DNA of 64,000 nucleotides from Prevotella sp. (GCA_017428055.1 JAFRRN010000012.1:34039-98038), one strand, 5' to 3'; positions 35,812-44,614 are shown, counted from the first letter of the stretch. A program made the numbers and translations. The notes: generated by a model not told the origin, from the letters alone.

Positions 35812-35883
35812 CATTGTAGGGGCGAAACAGCGTTTCCCTTCGCAATCTGATTGCGGGCGACACGCGGGTTCGCCCCTACAATG
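35812..35883. repeat. 15-bp perfect inverted repeat with inner hairpin
   Basis: Arms CATTGTAGGGGCGAA (35812-35826) and its exact complement (35869-35883) enclose a second hairpin, CGCAATC/GATTGCG (35841-35855). A T-rich stretch follows, so it may also end the preceding transcript. The TAGGGGCGAA core resembles dispersed repeats I know from other genomes. Confidence 0.7.
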
Positions 35884-35899
35884 GTTTTTCATCTTGATT

Positions 35900-37750
35900 A
35901 TGACGGTTAAGAAGCAGAACACTATCACAAAGAATTTTCCCAAGGACACTAAGCACATCTACACCGTGCTGTTTGTCCTCTTTTCCCTTTATGTCCTGTT
36001 GGGTTGCTTGTCTTCATCGTTCCTGCGAGAGACGGCTGATGTGACTCCCTTTTATACGGACGGCTTCTTTGCCAAGGAGATGTTGTGCAGGGTAGGGGGC
36101 ATGGTGTTTTACCTATCCTCAGCGATGCAAAACTGTCTCTACCATCCTTGGTTAGGAGCCATGTTGCTGACAGCGGTGTTGGTGGCATTGGCCTACGCCG
36201 TGAAATGGGCGTTCCGTGTCGCCGACGGATGGTTTGGATGGTGCTGGCTGCCCACCCTGCTCCTCTTGCTCAATTATTCCCAAATGGGTTATTTCATCTA
36301 TCTGCTCAAGGTGCCAGCCGTGGCGTTCACGTTGCCTGTGGGTGTTTTGATGGCGGTAGGTATTTCTGGGTTGATGGGGAGAATGGGGCTGATGGGGTTC
36401 ATGGGATCGATGGGGAGTGGTGGAAAACGAAAGGGTCATTCGTTGGTGGTGCTGGCGTGTGCCATCGTGTTGCTCTCCACCGTGGGTTATTGGCTGATGG
36501 GTGTTTATGCCGAGTTGACGCTATTGCTGTTCTTATTATTGATGGTGCGTGATGGCAGACTTTCTCTTGGGTGGAAAACCGGGCTGTCACTTTTGTCCCT
36601 GCTCATGGTGGTGATGCCGCAGGTGCTTTATGGCATGGGATATATCATGGCATTGCGCTCGACTGTTTACACCATCGGTTTGCCCGACTTCCGTTTCCCC
36701 GCCGAGTGGCGATGGATGTTGCCGTGGATGCTTGCCTTTGCCATCCTTATCATCTTGGCGATTGTGCCGAGAGGTAAAGATGCCAAACGCTCATGGATGG
36801 TGACATCCGTGGTATTTGCCTTGGGCTGTGTGGGAACGTGGGTTATGACTCACCGTGATGCCAACCTCCGTGCCATCGTGGAGATGAAACAAGCTATTGA
36901 GGCAGAAGACTATCAGCGTGTCCTCGATATCGCCACAGCCAACCCGCAGGAGCCAACCCGCCTGCAAGTGATGTTTACCCGTTTGGCATTGTTGAGGATG
37001 GGGAAGCTCGCCGATGAGGCATTCCAATATCCCGACGGCGAGGCGCGGTATGACTGCCCGCGTGATGAGCAATTCCTTCAATTGATAGGCGGGAGAACGA
37101 TTTATTACCATTTCGGAATGCCCAACTATGCCTATCGCTGGGGCATGGAAGGGATGGTGGAATATGGCTTGCGCCCTGAATATGTGCGCTGGATGTATCG
37201 TTGTGCCATGCTCAATGGCGAGAAGCAACTTGCTGAGAAATATGCCAACCTACTCAGGCATACATGGTTTTACGAACCCATCCCACCTTCTGAGGCAGAG
37301 ATGGATGCCGTGCGCGGCTTGATGGGATATGAGAATAGCCTTGATTATGACCAAGGAGTGGTGGAAGGGTTTGTATTAAAAACCTTTTCCTCTTTGGAAG
37401 AAGGGACAAAAGATACACAGGAATTGTCGCTCGTCTGTAACATGATACGCAAGGATGGCGATGCCTTCTGGCCGCATTTCTCCCAATGGTGGGAGAGCAT
37501 TGGCGAGGAGGGTCAAGGACAGGTGTTACCCCTTCATTTCCAGGAGGCGGCCTTGCTGTTTGGTCAGATGTACCAGGTGGACATTGAGGGGTTGCCCATC
37601 GACCCTTATACCGTCCAGCGTTACCAGGATTTCTTCGCCCAAGTCAGGCAAAACGCCAATGATGACTACAGCCGCACGGCGTTGAAACCCCAGTTTGGCA
37701 ACACCTATTGGTATTATTATTTCTATACGAATGATCTCACGACGTATTAA
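35900..37750 (+). CDS. DUF6057 family membrane protein
   Basis: 616 residues from ATG 35900. The N-terminal half has about nine membrane segments (YTVLFVLFSLYVLLGCLS, WLPTLLLLLNYSQMGYFIYL, LLFLLLMV). The second half is soluble and helical, resembling TPR-like repeats (EDYQRVLDIATANPQEP, YRCAMLNGEKQLAEKYANLL). Between two segments lies an in-frame low-complexity stretch, GLMGRMGLMGFMGSMG (about residues 155-172). Family DUF6057 has no known role. It precedes the PD40/CxxCH lipoprotein by 50 bp and probably shares its transcript. Confidence 0.82.
   Translation: MTVKKQNTITKNFPKDTKHIYTVLFVLFSLYVLLGCLSSSFLRETADVTPFYTDGFFAKEMLCRVGGMVFYLSSAMQNCLYHPWLGAMLLTAVLVALAYAVKWAFRVADGWFGWCWLPTLLLLLNYSQMGYFIYLLKVPAVAFTLPVGVLMAVGISGLMGRMGLMGFMGSMGSGGKRKGHSLVVLACAIVLLSTVGYWLMGVYAELTLLLFLLLMVRDGRLSLGWKTGLSLLSLLMVVMPQVLYGMGYIMALRSTVYTIGLPDFRFPAEWRWMLPWMLAFAILIILAIVPRGKDAKRSWMVTSVVFALGCVGTWVMTHRDANLRAIVEMKQAIEAEDYQRVLDIATANPQEPTRLQVMFTRLALLRMGKLADEAFQYPDGEARYDCPRDEQFLQLIGGRTIYYHFGMPNYAYRWGMEGMVEYGLRPEYVRWMYRCAMLNGEKQLAEKYANLLRHTWFYEPIPPSEAEMDAVRGLMGYENSLDYDQGVVEGFVLKTFSSLEEGTKDTQELSLVCNMIRKDGDAFWPHFSQWWESIGEEGQGQVLPLHFQEAALLFGQMYQVDIEGLPIDPYTVQRYQDFFAQVRQNANDDYSRTALKPQFGNTYWYYYFYTNDLTTY
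36370..36416 (+). repeat. In-frame ATGGGG repeat inside the DUF6057 gene
   Basis: Rows of TTGATGGGGAGAATGGGGCT-type units coding Met-Gly-Leu/Phe/Ser. They resemble the intergenic row at 6983-7025. The repeat is inserted in a loop and keeps the frame. Confidence 0.6.
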
Positions 37751-37800
37751 AACCTTCGCGTTTACGAGCCGAATGATGGATAATGAAGAATGATAGTTTT

Positions 37801-39387
37801 ATGAAGAAGACACAAAGGATATTGTTCGCCTTGTCGCTCTTGGGGGCTTTTGCGCTTGGCGGTTGCACCCCAACCGTCCCGGCAGATGCCACGAAGGAGG
37901 CGCGAATGGCACGTGTGTTGCCCGACAACCACGACGCGGTGCTTCCTCCCAATGTTGCCCCAATGAACTTCATGGTGCAAGAGGAGGGCGATGCCTATAT
38001 AACACACATCTATTCTGATGCCAATAGGGAGGGGATTGTCTGCGAAGGAAAAGACGTCGACATCCCCATGAAAGAGTGGAAAGACTTGCTTTTCGCCACC
38101 AAGGGGAAGACGCTTTACACCGATGTCTTTGTCAAACATGATGGGCAATGGCATCAATATCAGACTATTGCCAACCCCATAGCCACCGAAGACATCGACC
38201 CATACATTACTTACCGTCTGATCCCGCCCTCTTACGAGGGCTATGGAACGTTGGCCTTGTGCCAGCGGGACATGACTTCATTCGACGAAAGGGTGTTGTA
38301 TGACAACCGCCTCTATGACAGAGAGGGAAATGGGCAGTGTGTCAACTGCCATGTGTCGCAAGACTATAATCTCCATGGACGTTCCCAATTCCACGTCAGG
38401 CAGGAACTCGGAGGCACCGTGCTGATACATGGAGGCCAAGTGACCAAGGTGGACTTGAAGACTGACAGCACCCTCTCCGCCGGCGTTTATCCTGCTTGGC
38501 ATCCCACGCTGCCCCTTATCGCCTATTCCGTCAACAAGACCTACCAGGTGTTTCATACCAAGGACGTGCAGAAAATCGAGGTGATGGACTTTGCGAGCGA
38601 CTTGATTCTATACGATGTCGTTACCAACCGCGTGTTTGACATTGGCCGCCAGGCCGATGAGCTTGAGTCGTTTCCCGCTTGGACCCCCGATGGTAAGACA
38701 CTTTATTATGTGTCTGCCCATGTCGATGAGGATGCAGACAGCCTTGTGGACAGGCTGGTGGGAGGCTACAACCAATTGCACTACGACATCTATCGACGTT
38801 CCTTTGACTTGCCAACCCTGACATTCGGCGAGCGAGAGTTGGTCTTCGATGCCTCGGCAGTGGGCAAGAGCGCGGCGTTTCCACGTGTGTCGCCCGATGG
38901 AAAATACCTGTTGTTTGCCCTGTCAGACTATGGTCAGTTTCATATCTGGCATCGCTCGTCCGACCTTTATGTGAAAGACTTGGCATCGGGAGAGGTCTAC
39001 GCCCTCGACCAAGCCAACAGCCCCAATACGGAGAGTTATCATTCGTGGTCGTCGAATGGGCGGTGGATTCTCTTTTCCTCGCGCCGCGACGATGGCAGTT
39101 ACACCCGTCTGTACGTTTCCTATTATGACAAGAAGGGGAAGGCACACACACCCTTCCTCATCCCGCAACGCCATGGCGACACCTACCAGCGGCAATTTGT
39201 CAGCTACAACGTGCCGGAGTGGTTGATACAACCCGTAGAACCCTCGCTCCGCGAGGTCGCCCATGCCATCGGCAAGCCCGCCACGCCCGCCCAATATGCC
39301 GGCTCTGCTCTCCATAACGATGCCACCGTGCAGGGGAAGAGGGTAGGAGAGGCCGCCACTGATGCCGTGAAGATGCTGCCTTATTGA
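37801..39387 (+). CDS. PD40/TolB-like beta-propeller lipoprotein with a haem-binding CxxCH
   Basis: 528 residues from ATG 37801; an in-frame ATG at 37783 adds six residues. Lipobox LGGC. A single c-type haem motif, CVNCH, lies at about residue 180, followed by propeller repeats with PD40 features: AWHPTLPLIAYSVN, FPAWTPDGKTLYYVS, FPRVSPDGKYLLFALS and HSWSSNGRWILFSSRR. So it may be a membrane-anchored cytochrome with a WD-like platform. The electron partner is unknown. It follows the DUF6057 gene, a pairing that looks functional. Confidence 0.83.
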   Translation: MKKTQRILFALSLLGAFALGGCTPTVPADATKEARMARVLPDNHDAVLPPNVAPMNFMVQEEGDAYITHIYSDANREGIVCEGKDVDIPMKEWKDLLFATKGKTLYTDVFVKHDGQWHQYQTIANPIATEDIDPYITYRLIPPSYEGYGTLALCQRDMTSFDERVLYDNRLYDREGNGQCVNCHVSQDYNLHGRSQFHVRQELGGTVLIHGGQVTKVDLKTDSTLSAGVYPAWHPTLPLIAYSVNKTYQVFHTKDVQKIEVMDFASDLILYDVVTNRVFDIGRQADELESFPAWTPDGKTLYYVSAHVDEDADSLVDRLVGGYNQLHYDIYRRSFDLPTLTFGERELVFDASAVGKSAAFPRVSPDGKYLLFALSDYGQFHIWHRSSDLYVKDLASGEVYALDQANSPNTESYHSWSSNGRWILFSSRRDDGSYTRLYVSYYDKKGKAHTPFLIPQRHGDTYQRQFVSYNVPEWLIQPVEPSLREVAHAIGKPATPAQYAGSALHNDATVQGKRVGEAATDAVKMLPY

Positions 39388-39611
39388 TATTGTTCACATC
39401 AATTCTATCCGCTTAATCGTCGTAAACATTTACACGCACACATACTCGATTTGTCAATTTTTTATCACAAAAACGCCTCAAATCCTTGCCGTTTTTGCCA
39501 ACGAACTTTGTTTTAGCTGGAAAGAGGCGGCTTTTTGGGCGTTTTCCTATTTCATTGAAAATCAGCATTTTATCAATTTACCCATACGGAAAGGATGGAT
39601 AAATGCCGTGT

Positions 39612-39712
39612 TTTAACATTATTTGGGTGGCATCCGTGCCTGAAAAATGCCCTGTTTGCCACCGATAACTGCCACAGTTATCGGTGACGGATGCCGCCCA
39701 AAAAATGTTAAA
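39612..39712. repeat. 101-bp palindromic element (nested inverted repeats)
   Basis: Outer arms 39612-39637 and 39687-39712 pair at 24 of 26 positions. Inside, CACCGATAACTG (39660-39671) and its exact complement (39675-39686) form a 12-bp stem with a three-base loop, touching the right outer arm. The element looks like a MITE or REP-type unit. The rest of 39388-40066 holds no gene that I can support. Confidence 0.75.
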
Positions 39713-39945
39713 CGGATGCTTTCGTTCCCTTTTTCCCAATTTTCCGGCAGTTTTGAAGCATGAAGCCATCTCTCTTGATCCTATTTCACGACTTTCCGTG
39801 AACATCATTTTGTCAGAATCTTTCATCATCATTCTTTCGCCCGAAGGGGTGGGGGAAATGTTTTTTTATGCCAAGTGGCAAAACAAAGGTTTATCTATTC
39901 AATCGAACGCGAATTACTCGAATCCAACAAATATCCGATTTGTTT

Positions 39946-39962
39946 GTGTTATTCGTGTTCGT
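39946..39962. repeat. Second copy of the TTATTCGTGTTCGT dispersed repeat
   Basis: GTGTTATTCGTGTTCGT shares two overlapping blocks (11 and 12 bp) with 4121-4155. It lies on the left side of the restriction island. Confidence 0.4.
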
Positions 39963-40066
39963 CCCTCATGATGTTTTTCTTCAGAATAGAAATTTCAAAA
40001 TGCATAACAATTGTCAAAGAACATCAGTTTTATCTGGGATTCTGCACGAAATCCAATAAAAATATC

Positions 40067-40074
40067 TAACTTTG
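40067..40074 (+). promoter_or_regulatory. -7 element of the restriction-modification region
   Basis: TAACTTTG, 28-34 bp before the two candidate starts of the HTH gene. It overlaps an upstream TTG codon, so a start there is excluded. Confidence 0.45.
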
Positions 40075-40101
40075 CGTCAAAATGAAAAATGTTTAAGATC
40101 G

Positions 40102-40311
40102 ATGGTTATGATAAATCGCTTAAAAGTAGTGCTTGTCGAAAGAGAGAAGAGTGGCAAGTGGTTGGCAGGCCAATTAGGGAAGTCAACATGTACTGTCAGC
40201 AAGTGGTGTAGTAACACTACGCAGCCTGACCTGAATACGCTGGATAAGATAGCAAAACTCCTTAACGTTGACATAAAGGAACTTTTAAACGACACTGAAA
40301 AATCAGTATAG
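40102..40311 (+). CDS. XRE-type HTH regulator beside the R-M system
   Basis: 69 residues from ATG 40102, or 67 from 40108 (MINRLKVVLVEREKSG), which fits the family better. The helix-turn-helix is KWLAGQLGKSTCTVSKWCSN, followed by TQPDLNTLDKIAKLLNVDIKELL. It is the size of a restriction-modification controller protein and is placed before the nuclease gene, so control of the R-M genes is likely but inferred. A decayed small gene follows after one base. Confidence 0.85.
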   Translation: MVMINRLKVVLVEREKSGKWLAGQLGKSTCTVSKWCSNTTQPDLNTLDKIAKLLNVDIKELLNDTEKSV

Positions 40312-40312
40312 T

Positions 40313-40543
40313 ATGGAAAACAGGAGTTTTATCCAACTTCATCTGTTGGCAACCAATGAATATGAGTTCTATGGGGTGTCAGCTGCCTTGTATGACACTC
40401 ATTATTCAAAATGATTTCGCAGAAATCGGTAAACAATTATTTCAGCAAATGTGGCGATGCTCCAAAGATGTATTGAAATGCTGTATGCGAGAGTAGAAAG
40501 GTAGATATACATACCAAAGAGAGTAATAGAGGAAGGAAAACCA
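40313..40543 (+). pseudogene. Decayed small gene between the XRE regulator and the Sau3AI-type nuclease
   Basis: The frame opens with ATG 40313 one base after the XRE stop (MENRSFIQLHLLATNEYEFY) and stops at 40412-40414 after 33 codons. A shift of frame near 40399 continues it as KMISQKSVNNYFSKCGDAP, up to an in-frame TGA at 40474-40476 (after KMY), and again after it (NAVCESRKVDIHTKESNRGRK). The joined reading, about 75 residues, looks like one small intact protein of a type often found beside XRE regulators in Bacteroidetes. One frameshift and one nonsense change would explain it. The end coordinate is approximate. Confidence 0.6.
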
Positions 40544-40561
40544 TCTTAAGATGCTATAGAT

Positions 40562-41992
40562 ATGAACGTTATGAAGCAAAGAGAATACGATATTACATCA
40601 GCCCAGTCAATAGTTGACTATGGAATGAGACTGCTGGGGCATTCTTTGAGAGAATTGCACCCTGATGCTAAGATATTTAATGGTAAAGGGGGCTTAGGTA
40701 CTTCTGTGGAGTATTATCATTATGATTATGAACCAAATTCAGAGTCAAGACCTGACTTTTCAGAGGCAGGTCTTGAGTTAAAGTGTACCCCATTAAAACT
40801 GTTGGTCGACAACAGTATGGGCTCGAAAGAGCGGCTGGTTTTGAATATCATCAATTTCATTGAAGAAGCCGACAAGACTTTTGAAACAAGTAGTTTCTGG
40901 AACAAGAACAAGTTCCTCCTCCTTATGTTTTATCTACATGAATCAGGCGTAGACCCTGTGGATATGTTTTTCAAACTGATAAGAACTTGGACTTTTCCTG
41001 AAGAAGACTTGAAAATTATAAGGGATGATTGGAATATAATACATTCGATGATATTGGATGGCAAGGCTGACGAATTGACAGAAGGACTCACTTTCTACCT
41101 TGCGGCCTGTATGAAAGGAAGCAAGGCTGGAAAAGAATTAAGAGAGCAACCCTTTTCTGACAAGCTTGCCCAGCAAAGAGCCTATTCGTTGAAGTCCGGC
41201 TATATTAATAGAATCATACTCGCTTCATATCTTGACGATAATTTGCGCCAACAACTAAATATTTCCTCTAAAAGAATGCTCGGCCTTCAAAAGAAGTATT
41301 CTGCGGAAAACGTAGTCAAGAGTGTAAAAGCATACAAACAAGGCGAGACTTTTGAGGGACTGATTGAGCGGAAAATGAAACCGTACTATGGAAAGACGGT
41401 AGCACAAATCATCAAGAAACTTAAAGTAGAACTCAATCCAGCCTCAAAGGATTTTGCCTACCACGTATGCAGGGGCATTTTAGGGGTTAAGACAAAGAAA
41501 ATTCAGGAATTTGAAAATGCAGGTGTTTCGTTGAAGACCATCGCACTTGAAGCTAATCGTGATTATATTGTTGAATCAATGTCTTTCCCATATATTAGGT
41601 TCGTTGATATTGTGAATCAAGACTGGGAAGATTCTGATTGGTACAATTTGCTGTCATCAAGATTCTTCTTTGTAGTATTTCGTAAATCTACCGACGATGT
41701 TAAGCATAATATGACTTTAGAAAAGGTATTCTTCTGGAACATGCCTCGCACAGACTTGAATGTGGCTGAAGAATTGTGGAATGATACCAAACAGAAAGTC
41801 ATTGATGGCGACTATGAGCACTTTATCACAACAAAGTTTCATCCCATTTGTCATGTTCGTCCTCATGGTACAAAGGGACAGACAGTTGGCACGCCGCAAG
41901 GAATTAGGGTACAGCCAAAGTGCTTTTGGCTGAACAACGACTATATCCTTGAAATCGTAAAAACAAAGATATATTCGAAAAAGAATGGCTAA
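40562..41992 (+). CDS. Sau3AI/MutH-family type II restriction endonuclease (GATC)
   Basis: 476 residues, the length of Sau3AI-type enzymes (about 490), with two related halves. The N-terminal half has the nuclease core: Asp65 in SRPDFSEAG, Glu72 and Lys74 in LELKCTPLK, the D...ExK set of MutH/Sau3AI. The C-terminal half (from about residue 250, with KTKKIQEFENAGVSLKTIAL) is the second, probably allosteric, copy. It should cut unmethylated GATC. Its stop overlaps the methyltransferase start by eight bases. Codon use and base content are more AT-rich than in neighbours, suggesting transfer. Confidence 0.88.
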   Translation: MNVMKQREYDITSAQSIVDYGMRLLGHSLRELHPDAKIFNGKGGLGTSVEYYHYDYEPNSESRPDFSEAGLELKCTPLKLLVDNSMGSKERLVLNIINFIEEADKTFETSSFWNKNKFLLLMFYLHESGVDPVDMFFKLIRTWTFPEEDLKIIRDDWNIIHSMILDGKADELTEGLTFYLAACMKGSKAGKELREQPFSDKLAQQRAYSLKSGYINRIILASYLDDNLRQQLNISSKRMLGLQKKYSAENVVKSVKAYKQGETFEGLIERKMKPYYGKTVAQIIKKLKVELNPASKDFAYHVCRGILGVKTKKIQEFENAGVSLKTIALEANRDYIVESMSFPYIRFVDIVNQDWEDSDWYNLLSSRFFFVVFRKSTDDVKHNMTLEKVFFWNMPRTDLNVAEELWNDTKQKVIDGDYEHFITTKFHPICHVRPHGTKGQTVGTPQGIRVQPKCFWLNNDYILEIVKTKIYSKKNG

Positions 41993-43706
41993 ACATAAAA
42001 TCAAAGTAGTAGAACTGTTTGCCGGTGTGGGTGGCTTCCGCATTGGGCTTGAAGGAGCATCGGATGCCTACGAGACCGTCTGGAACAACCAGTGGGAGCC
42101 TTCGACGCAGCATCAAGACGCATCGTTGGTTTATCGTGCAAGATTTGGTTCAAAGGGACATAGCAACAAGGACATCAACGCCGTGCAGACATCTGAGATA
42201 CCCGACCACGATTTGTTAGTGGGTGGCTTCCCCTGTCAAGACTATTCTGTAGCAGCGTCGCTCAGTCGCTCTGGCGGTATCGAGGGAAAGAAAGGCGTGC
42301 TGTGGTGGCAGATTTATCGCATCTTGAACGAGAAAGGTGACAAGCGTCCGCAATACATATTCTTCGAGAATGTTGACCGACTGCTGAATTCTCCAGCTAC
42401 TCAGCGTGGACGTGACTTCGCAATCATCTTGGCTTCGTTGGCAGACCTTGGATATGTCGTTGAGTGGCGTATCATCAATGCCGCAGAATACGGTATGCCG
42501 CAACGTCGCCGAAGGACTTACATCGTAGGCTATCAGAAAAGTTCTGTTATCGCCAAGAAGATTGAACGGATGGAGGATTGGTTGGAGTTCGATGGCGTGA
42601 TGGCAAAGGCTTTCGAGTTCAGACCTAAAGACAATTCTGTTTCTGAGTTTGACATTGTTGGTTCAATTCAAGAAGTTTCGGCAGGCTTCAATAAAGGCAA
42701 GAAAGAAAGTCCTTTCGGCAATGCCGGCATGATGATGGACCGTCACGTTTATTCCGTTGTTGCAGAGGCTGTCTATGACGGGCCACGTCAGACGCTTGGC
42801 GATAATCTGATTGATGAGAACTTGGTTCCTGAAGACTTCTTTATTCCTGAGGACGAGCTGCCCAAGTGGGAATATGAGAAGGGCGCAAAGAAAATCGAGC
42901 GTGTTTCTAAGGAAGGATTCAAGTACACCTTCTCTGAGGGTGGTATGACCTTCCCTGACTATCTCGACCAGCCGTCACGCACCATCATTACTGGTGAAGG
43001 TGGTACAGCTCCATCGCGTTTTAAGCATGTAGTGAAAACCAAGTCGGATCGTTTTCGCCGTCTGCTCCCGATAGAGTTGGAACGCTTGAATATGTTTCCC
43101 GACAATCACACTTTGCATCCAGAAGTATCTGAGGGCAGACGTGCTTTCTTGATGGGAAATGCGTTGGTGTGCGGCATTGTGCAGGAGATTGGCAAGAGCT
43201 TGTATCAGTTCATCTATGATGAGGCGGCTGTCTCAACAAAGCCTATCTTCACCTATCGAGATGCAAGACCGATGCTTGACTTGGGATTGTTTGCTGACGA
43301 AGAAAAGCCTTTGGTGGTGAATCGTCCGAAAAAGCAATATACACTCGACCCAGCAAAGCACCTTCTGATTGGATTGGTGAAGAAGGACAACGAGAAATAC
43401 TTCTTGACGGAAGAGCCGACAAAAGTCTATTACACAGGTAAGACAAAGACGTTTCCATCGACTGTCGCAATCAACAAGCTCTACTATTTCATGCCATATA
43501 TCAAAGGCAAGGGAGTACGCGATTTGTATTTGATTCGTGTGGCTCGCATCGGCAACAAAGCCGAGATTCATCCAGAGTCGAGCGACGAAGAACCACGTTT
43601 GGTGTTCGAATTGGAGTTCTTGGAGAGCCTACCTGAATACGAAATGGTATCGCTGACAAAGTATTATTACAAGGATACGTTGTTGGGGAGAGTATTAACC
43701 AGATAA
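41985..43706 (+). CDS. DNA (cytosine-5) methyltransferase, partner of the Sau3AI-type nuclease
   Basis: 573 residues. All main motifs are in order: I VVELFAGVGGFRIGL (residues ~8-22), IV GGFPCQDYSVA with catalytic Cys84, VI FFENVDRLL (Glu128), VIII QRRRRTYIVGY (Gln173 on), IX/X ending FLMGNALVCGIVQEIG (about 388-403). The target-recognition part is between VIII and IX. The C-terminal ~170 residues are an extension not needed for the core. It should form 5-methylcytosine in GATC and protect the host. Specificity is inferred from the partner. Confidence 0.93.
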   Translation: MAKHKIKVVELFAGVGGFRIGLEGASDAYETVWNNQWEPSTQHQDASLVYRARFGSKGHSNKDINAVQTSEIPDHDLLVGGFPCQDYSVAASLSRSGGIEGKKGVLWWQIYRILNEKGDKRPQYIFFENVDRLLNSPATQRGRDFAIILASLADLGYVVEWRIINAAEYGMPQRRRRTYIVGYQKSSVIAKKIERMEDWLEFDGVMAKAFEFRPKDNSVSEFDIVGSIQEVSAGFNKGKKESPFGNAGMMMDRHVYSVVAEAVYDGPRQTLGDNLIDENLVPEDFFIPEDELPKWEYEKGAKKIERVSKEGFKYTFSEGGMTFPDYLDQPSRTIITGEGGTAPSRFKHVVKTKSDRFRRLLPIELERLNMFPDNHTLHPEVSEGRRAFLMGNALVCGIVQEIGKSLYQFIYDEAAVSTKPIFTYRDARPMLDLGLFADEEKPLVVNRPKKQYTLDPAKHLLIGLVKKDNEKYFLTEEPTKVYYTGKTKTFPSTVAINKLYYFMPYIKGKGVRDLYLIRVARIGNKAEIHPESSDEEPRLVFELEFLESLPEYEMVSLTKYYYKDTLLGRVLTR

Positions 43707-43721
43707 TACAACAGTGTTAAA

Positions 43722-43925
43722 ATGAGCGAATACATCATTTATACGACAGAAGGGTTTACCCAAGACCCTAATGGCAATGACATTGAGAACTGTCAAATGT
43801 TTGGAATTGCCAAAGGAAAGGACAAAGTGGAAGCCAAAGAAAATCTCATAAAGGAGAATCCTTGGATAATAGAGGCTGGTTTCGCCCCTGCTGAATTTAT
43901 TGTAAGACAATTGGCAGATGTTTAA
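43722..43925 (+). CDS. Small conserved hypothetical protein in the R-M operon
   Basis: 67 residues (MSEYIIYTTEGFTQDPNG to FIVRQLADV), 15 bp after the methyltransferase. Acidic, no membrane segment; similar short proteins with the phrase YTTEGFT are carried near mobile and R-M genes in Bacteroidetes, from memory. Its TAA overlaps the next ATG (TAATGATG), so the two are co-translated. Function unknown. Confidence 0.65.
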   Translation: MSEYIIYTTEGFTQDPNGNDIENCQMFGIAKGKDKVEAKENLIKENPWIIEAGFAPAEFIVRQLADV

Positions 43926-44158
43926 TGATGAAAACGTCAAATGTTATTTTTGGAATAAAGGGCGAGCCTGCTATAGGCATTATCTTTCAAGACCGAAAGG
44001 AAGGCGTAAAACTCACCTACGACCCAAACTGGCAAGTCATCAGTTTCTGGAACGAAGAAGATGTGTTGTATGACCATCTTGACTGCGCCATCTTCAGAGA
44101 TTGGGAAAATGTGCGTCGTGAACTTAAAACGGAATATGGGATTGTCTTATCTCTTTAA
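43925..44158 (+). CDS. Small hypothetical protein overlapping a methyltransferase remnant
   Basis: 77 residues (ATG at 43925, or at 43928) with a beta-rich start (NVIFGIKGEPAIGIIFQD) and an acidic helix at the end. Its last ~20 bases are also read in another frame as the beginning of the methyltransferase remnant (GLSYLFNYDLMK). That suggests the gene was placed against, or cut, an older methyltransferase gene. Function unknown. Confidence 0.55.
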   Translation: MMKTSNVIFGIKGEPAIGIIFQDRKEGVKLTYDPNWQVISFWNEEDVLYDHLDCAIFRDWENVRRELKTEYGIVLSL

Positions 44159-44168
44159 CTACGACCTG

Positions 44169-44570
44169 ATGAAACAACTCAATGGTGACAAGCAGATGAC
44201 GGACGTATGGCAACTGCCGGCTATTGGCCGTTGGGAGAAATCATGTGGCAAGCATCCTACGCAAAAACCTTTAGGGGTGTTGGCAAGATTGATACAAGCC
44301 AGCACCAAACCAGGGGCATGGATTCTTGACCCATTTAGCGGAAGTGCCACAACTGGCATTGCCGCAAATCTGTTGGACAGATGTTACTTGGGCTTGGAAA
44401 TGGAAATTGATTTTTTGGCTATGGGCAAAGCACGAAGAGAAGAAATTGAGAATGCAGACATTCGAAGTAACTATCTTGAACGATTAGCCAAAGCGAAAAT
44501 TATTCTGCCTCCTGACAACTTCTTTGTAGCGGACGAGACAGAAAATGATTATAATGTACCTTGGTTATAA
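44169..44570 (+). pseudogene. N-terminally truncated beta-class N6/N4 DNA methyltransferase
   Basis: 133 residues from ATG 44169; similarity seems to begin a little earlier (from about 44139). It contains the C-terminal part of the beta class: MTDVWQLPAIGRWEKSCGKH, HPTQKPLGVLARLIQAS, and motif I DPFSGSATTGIAANLL, with YLGLEMEIDFLAMGKARREE. The catalytic DPPY-type motif IV and target-recognition region, which come first in this class, are absent. So it should be inactive. It may be what is left of a second methyltransferase of the island. Confidence 0.75.
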
Positions 44571-44614
44571 ACGCCATCATTTATCTTATCAAGATTGATT
44601 CCACTTCAACGAAT

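Noticed and set aside
39578-39832. Possible 84-aa gene on the minus strand
   Set aside because: It runs through the 101-bp palindrome, so its translation reflects the repeat; no promoter or family features.
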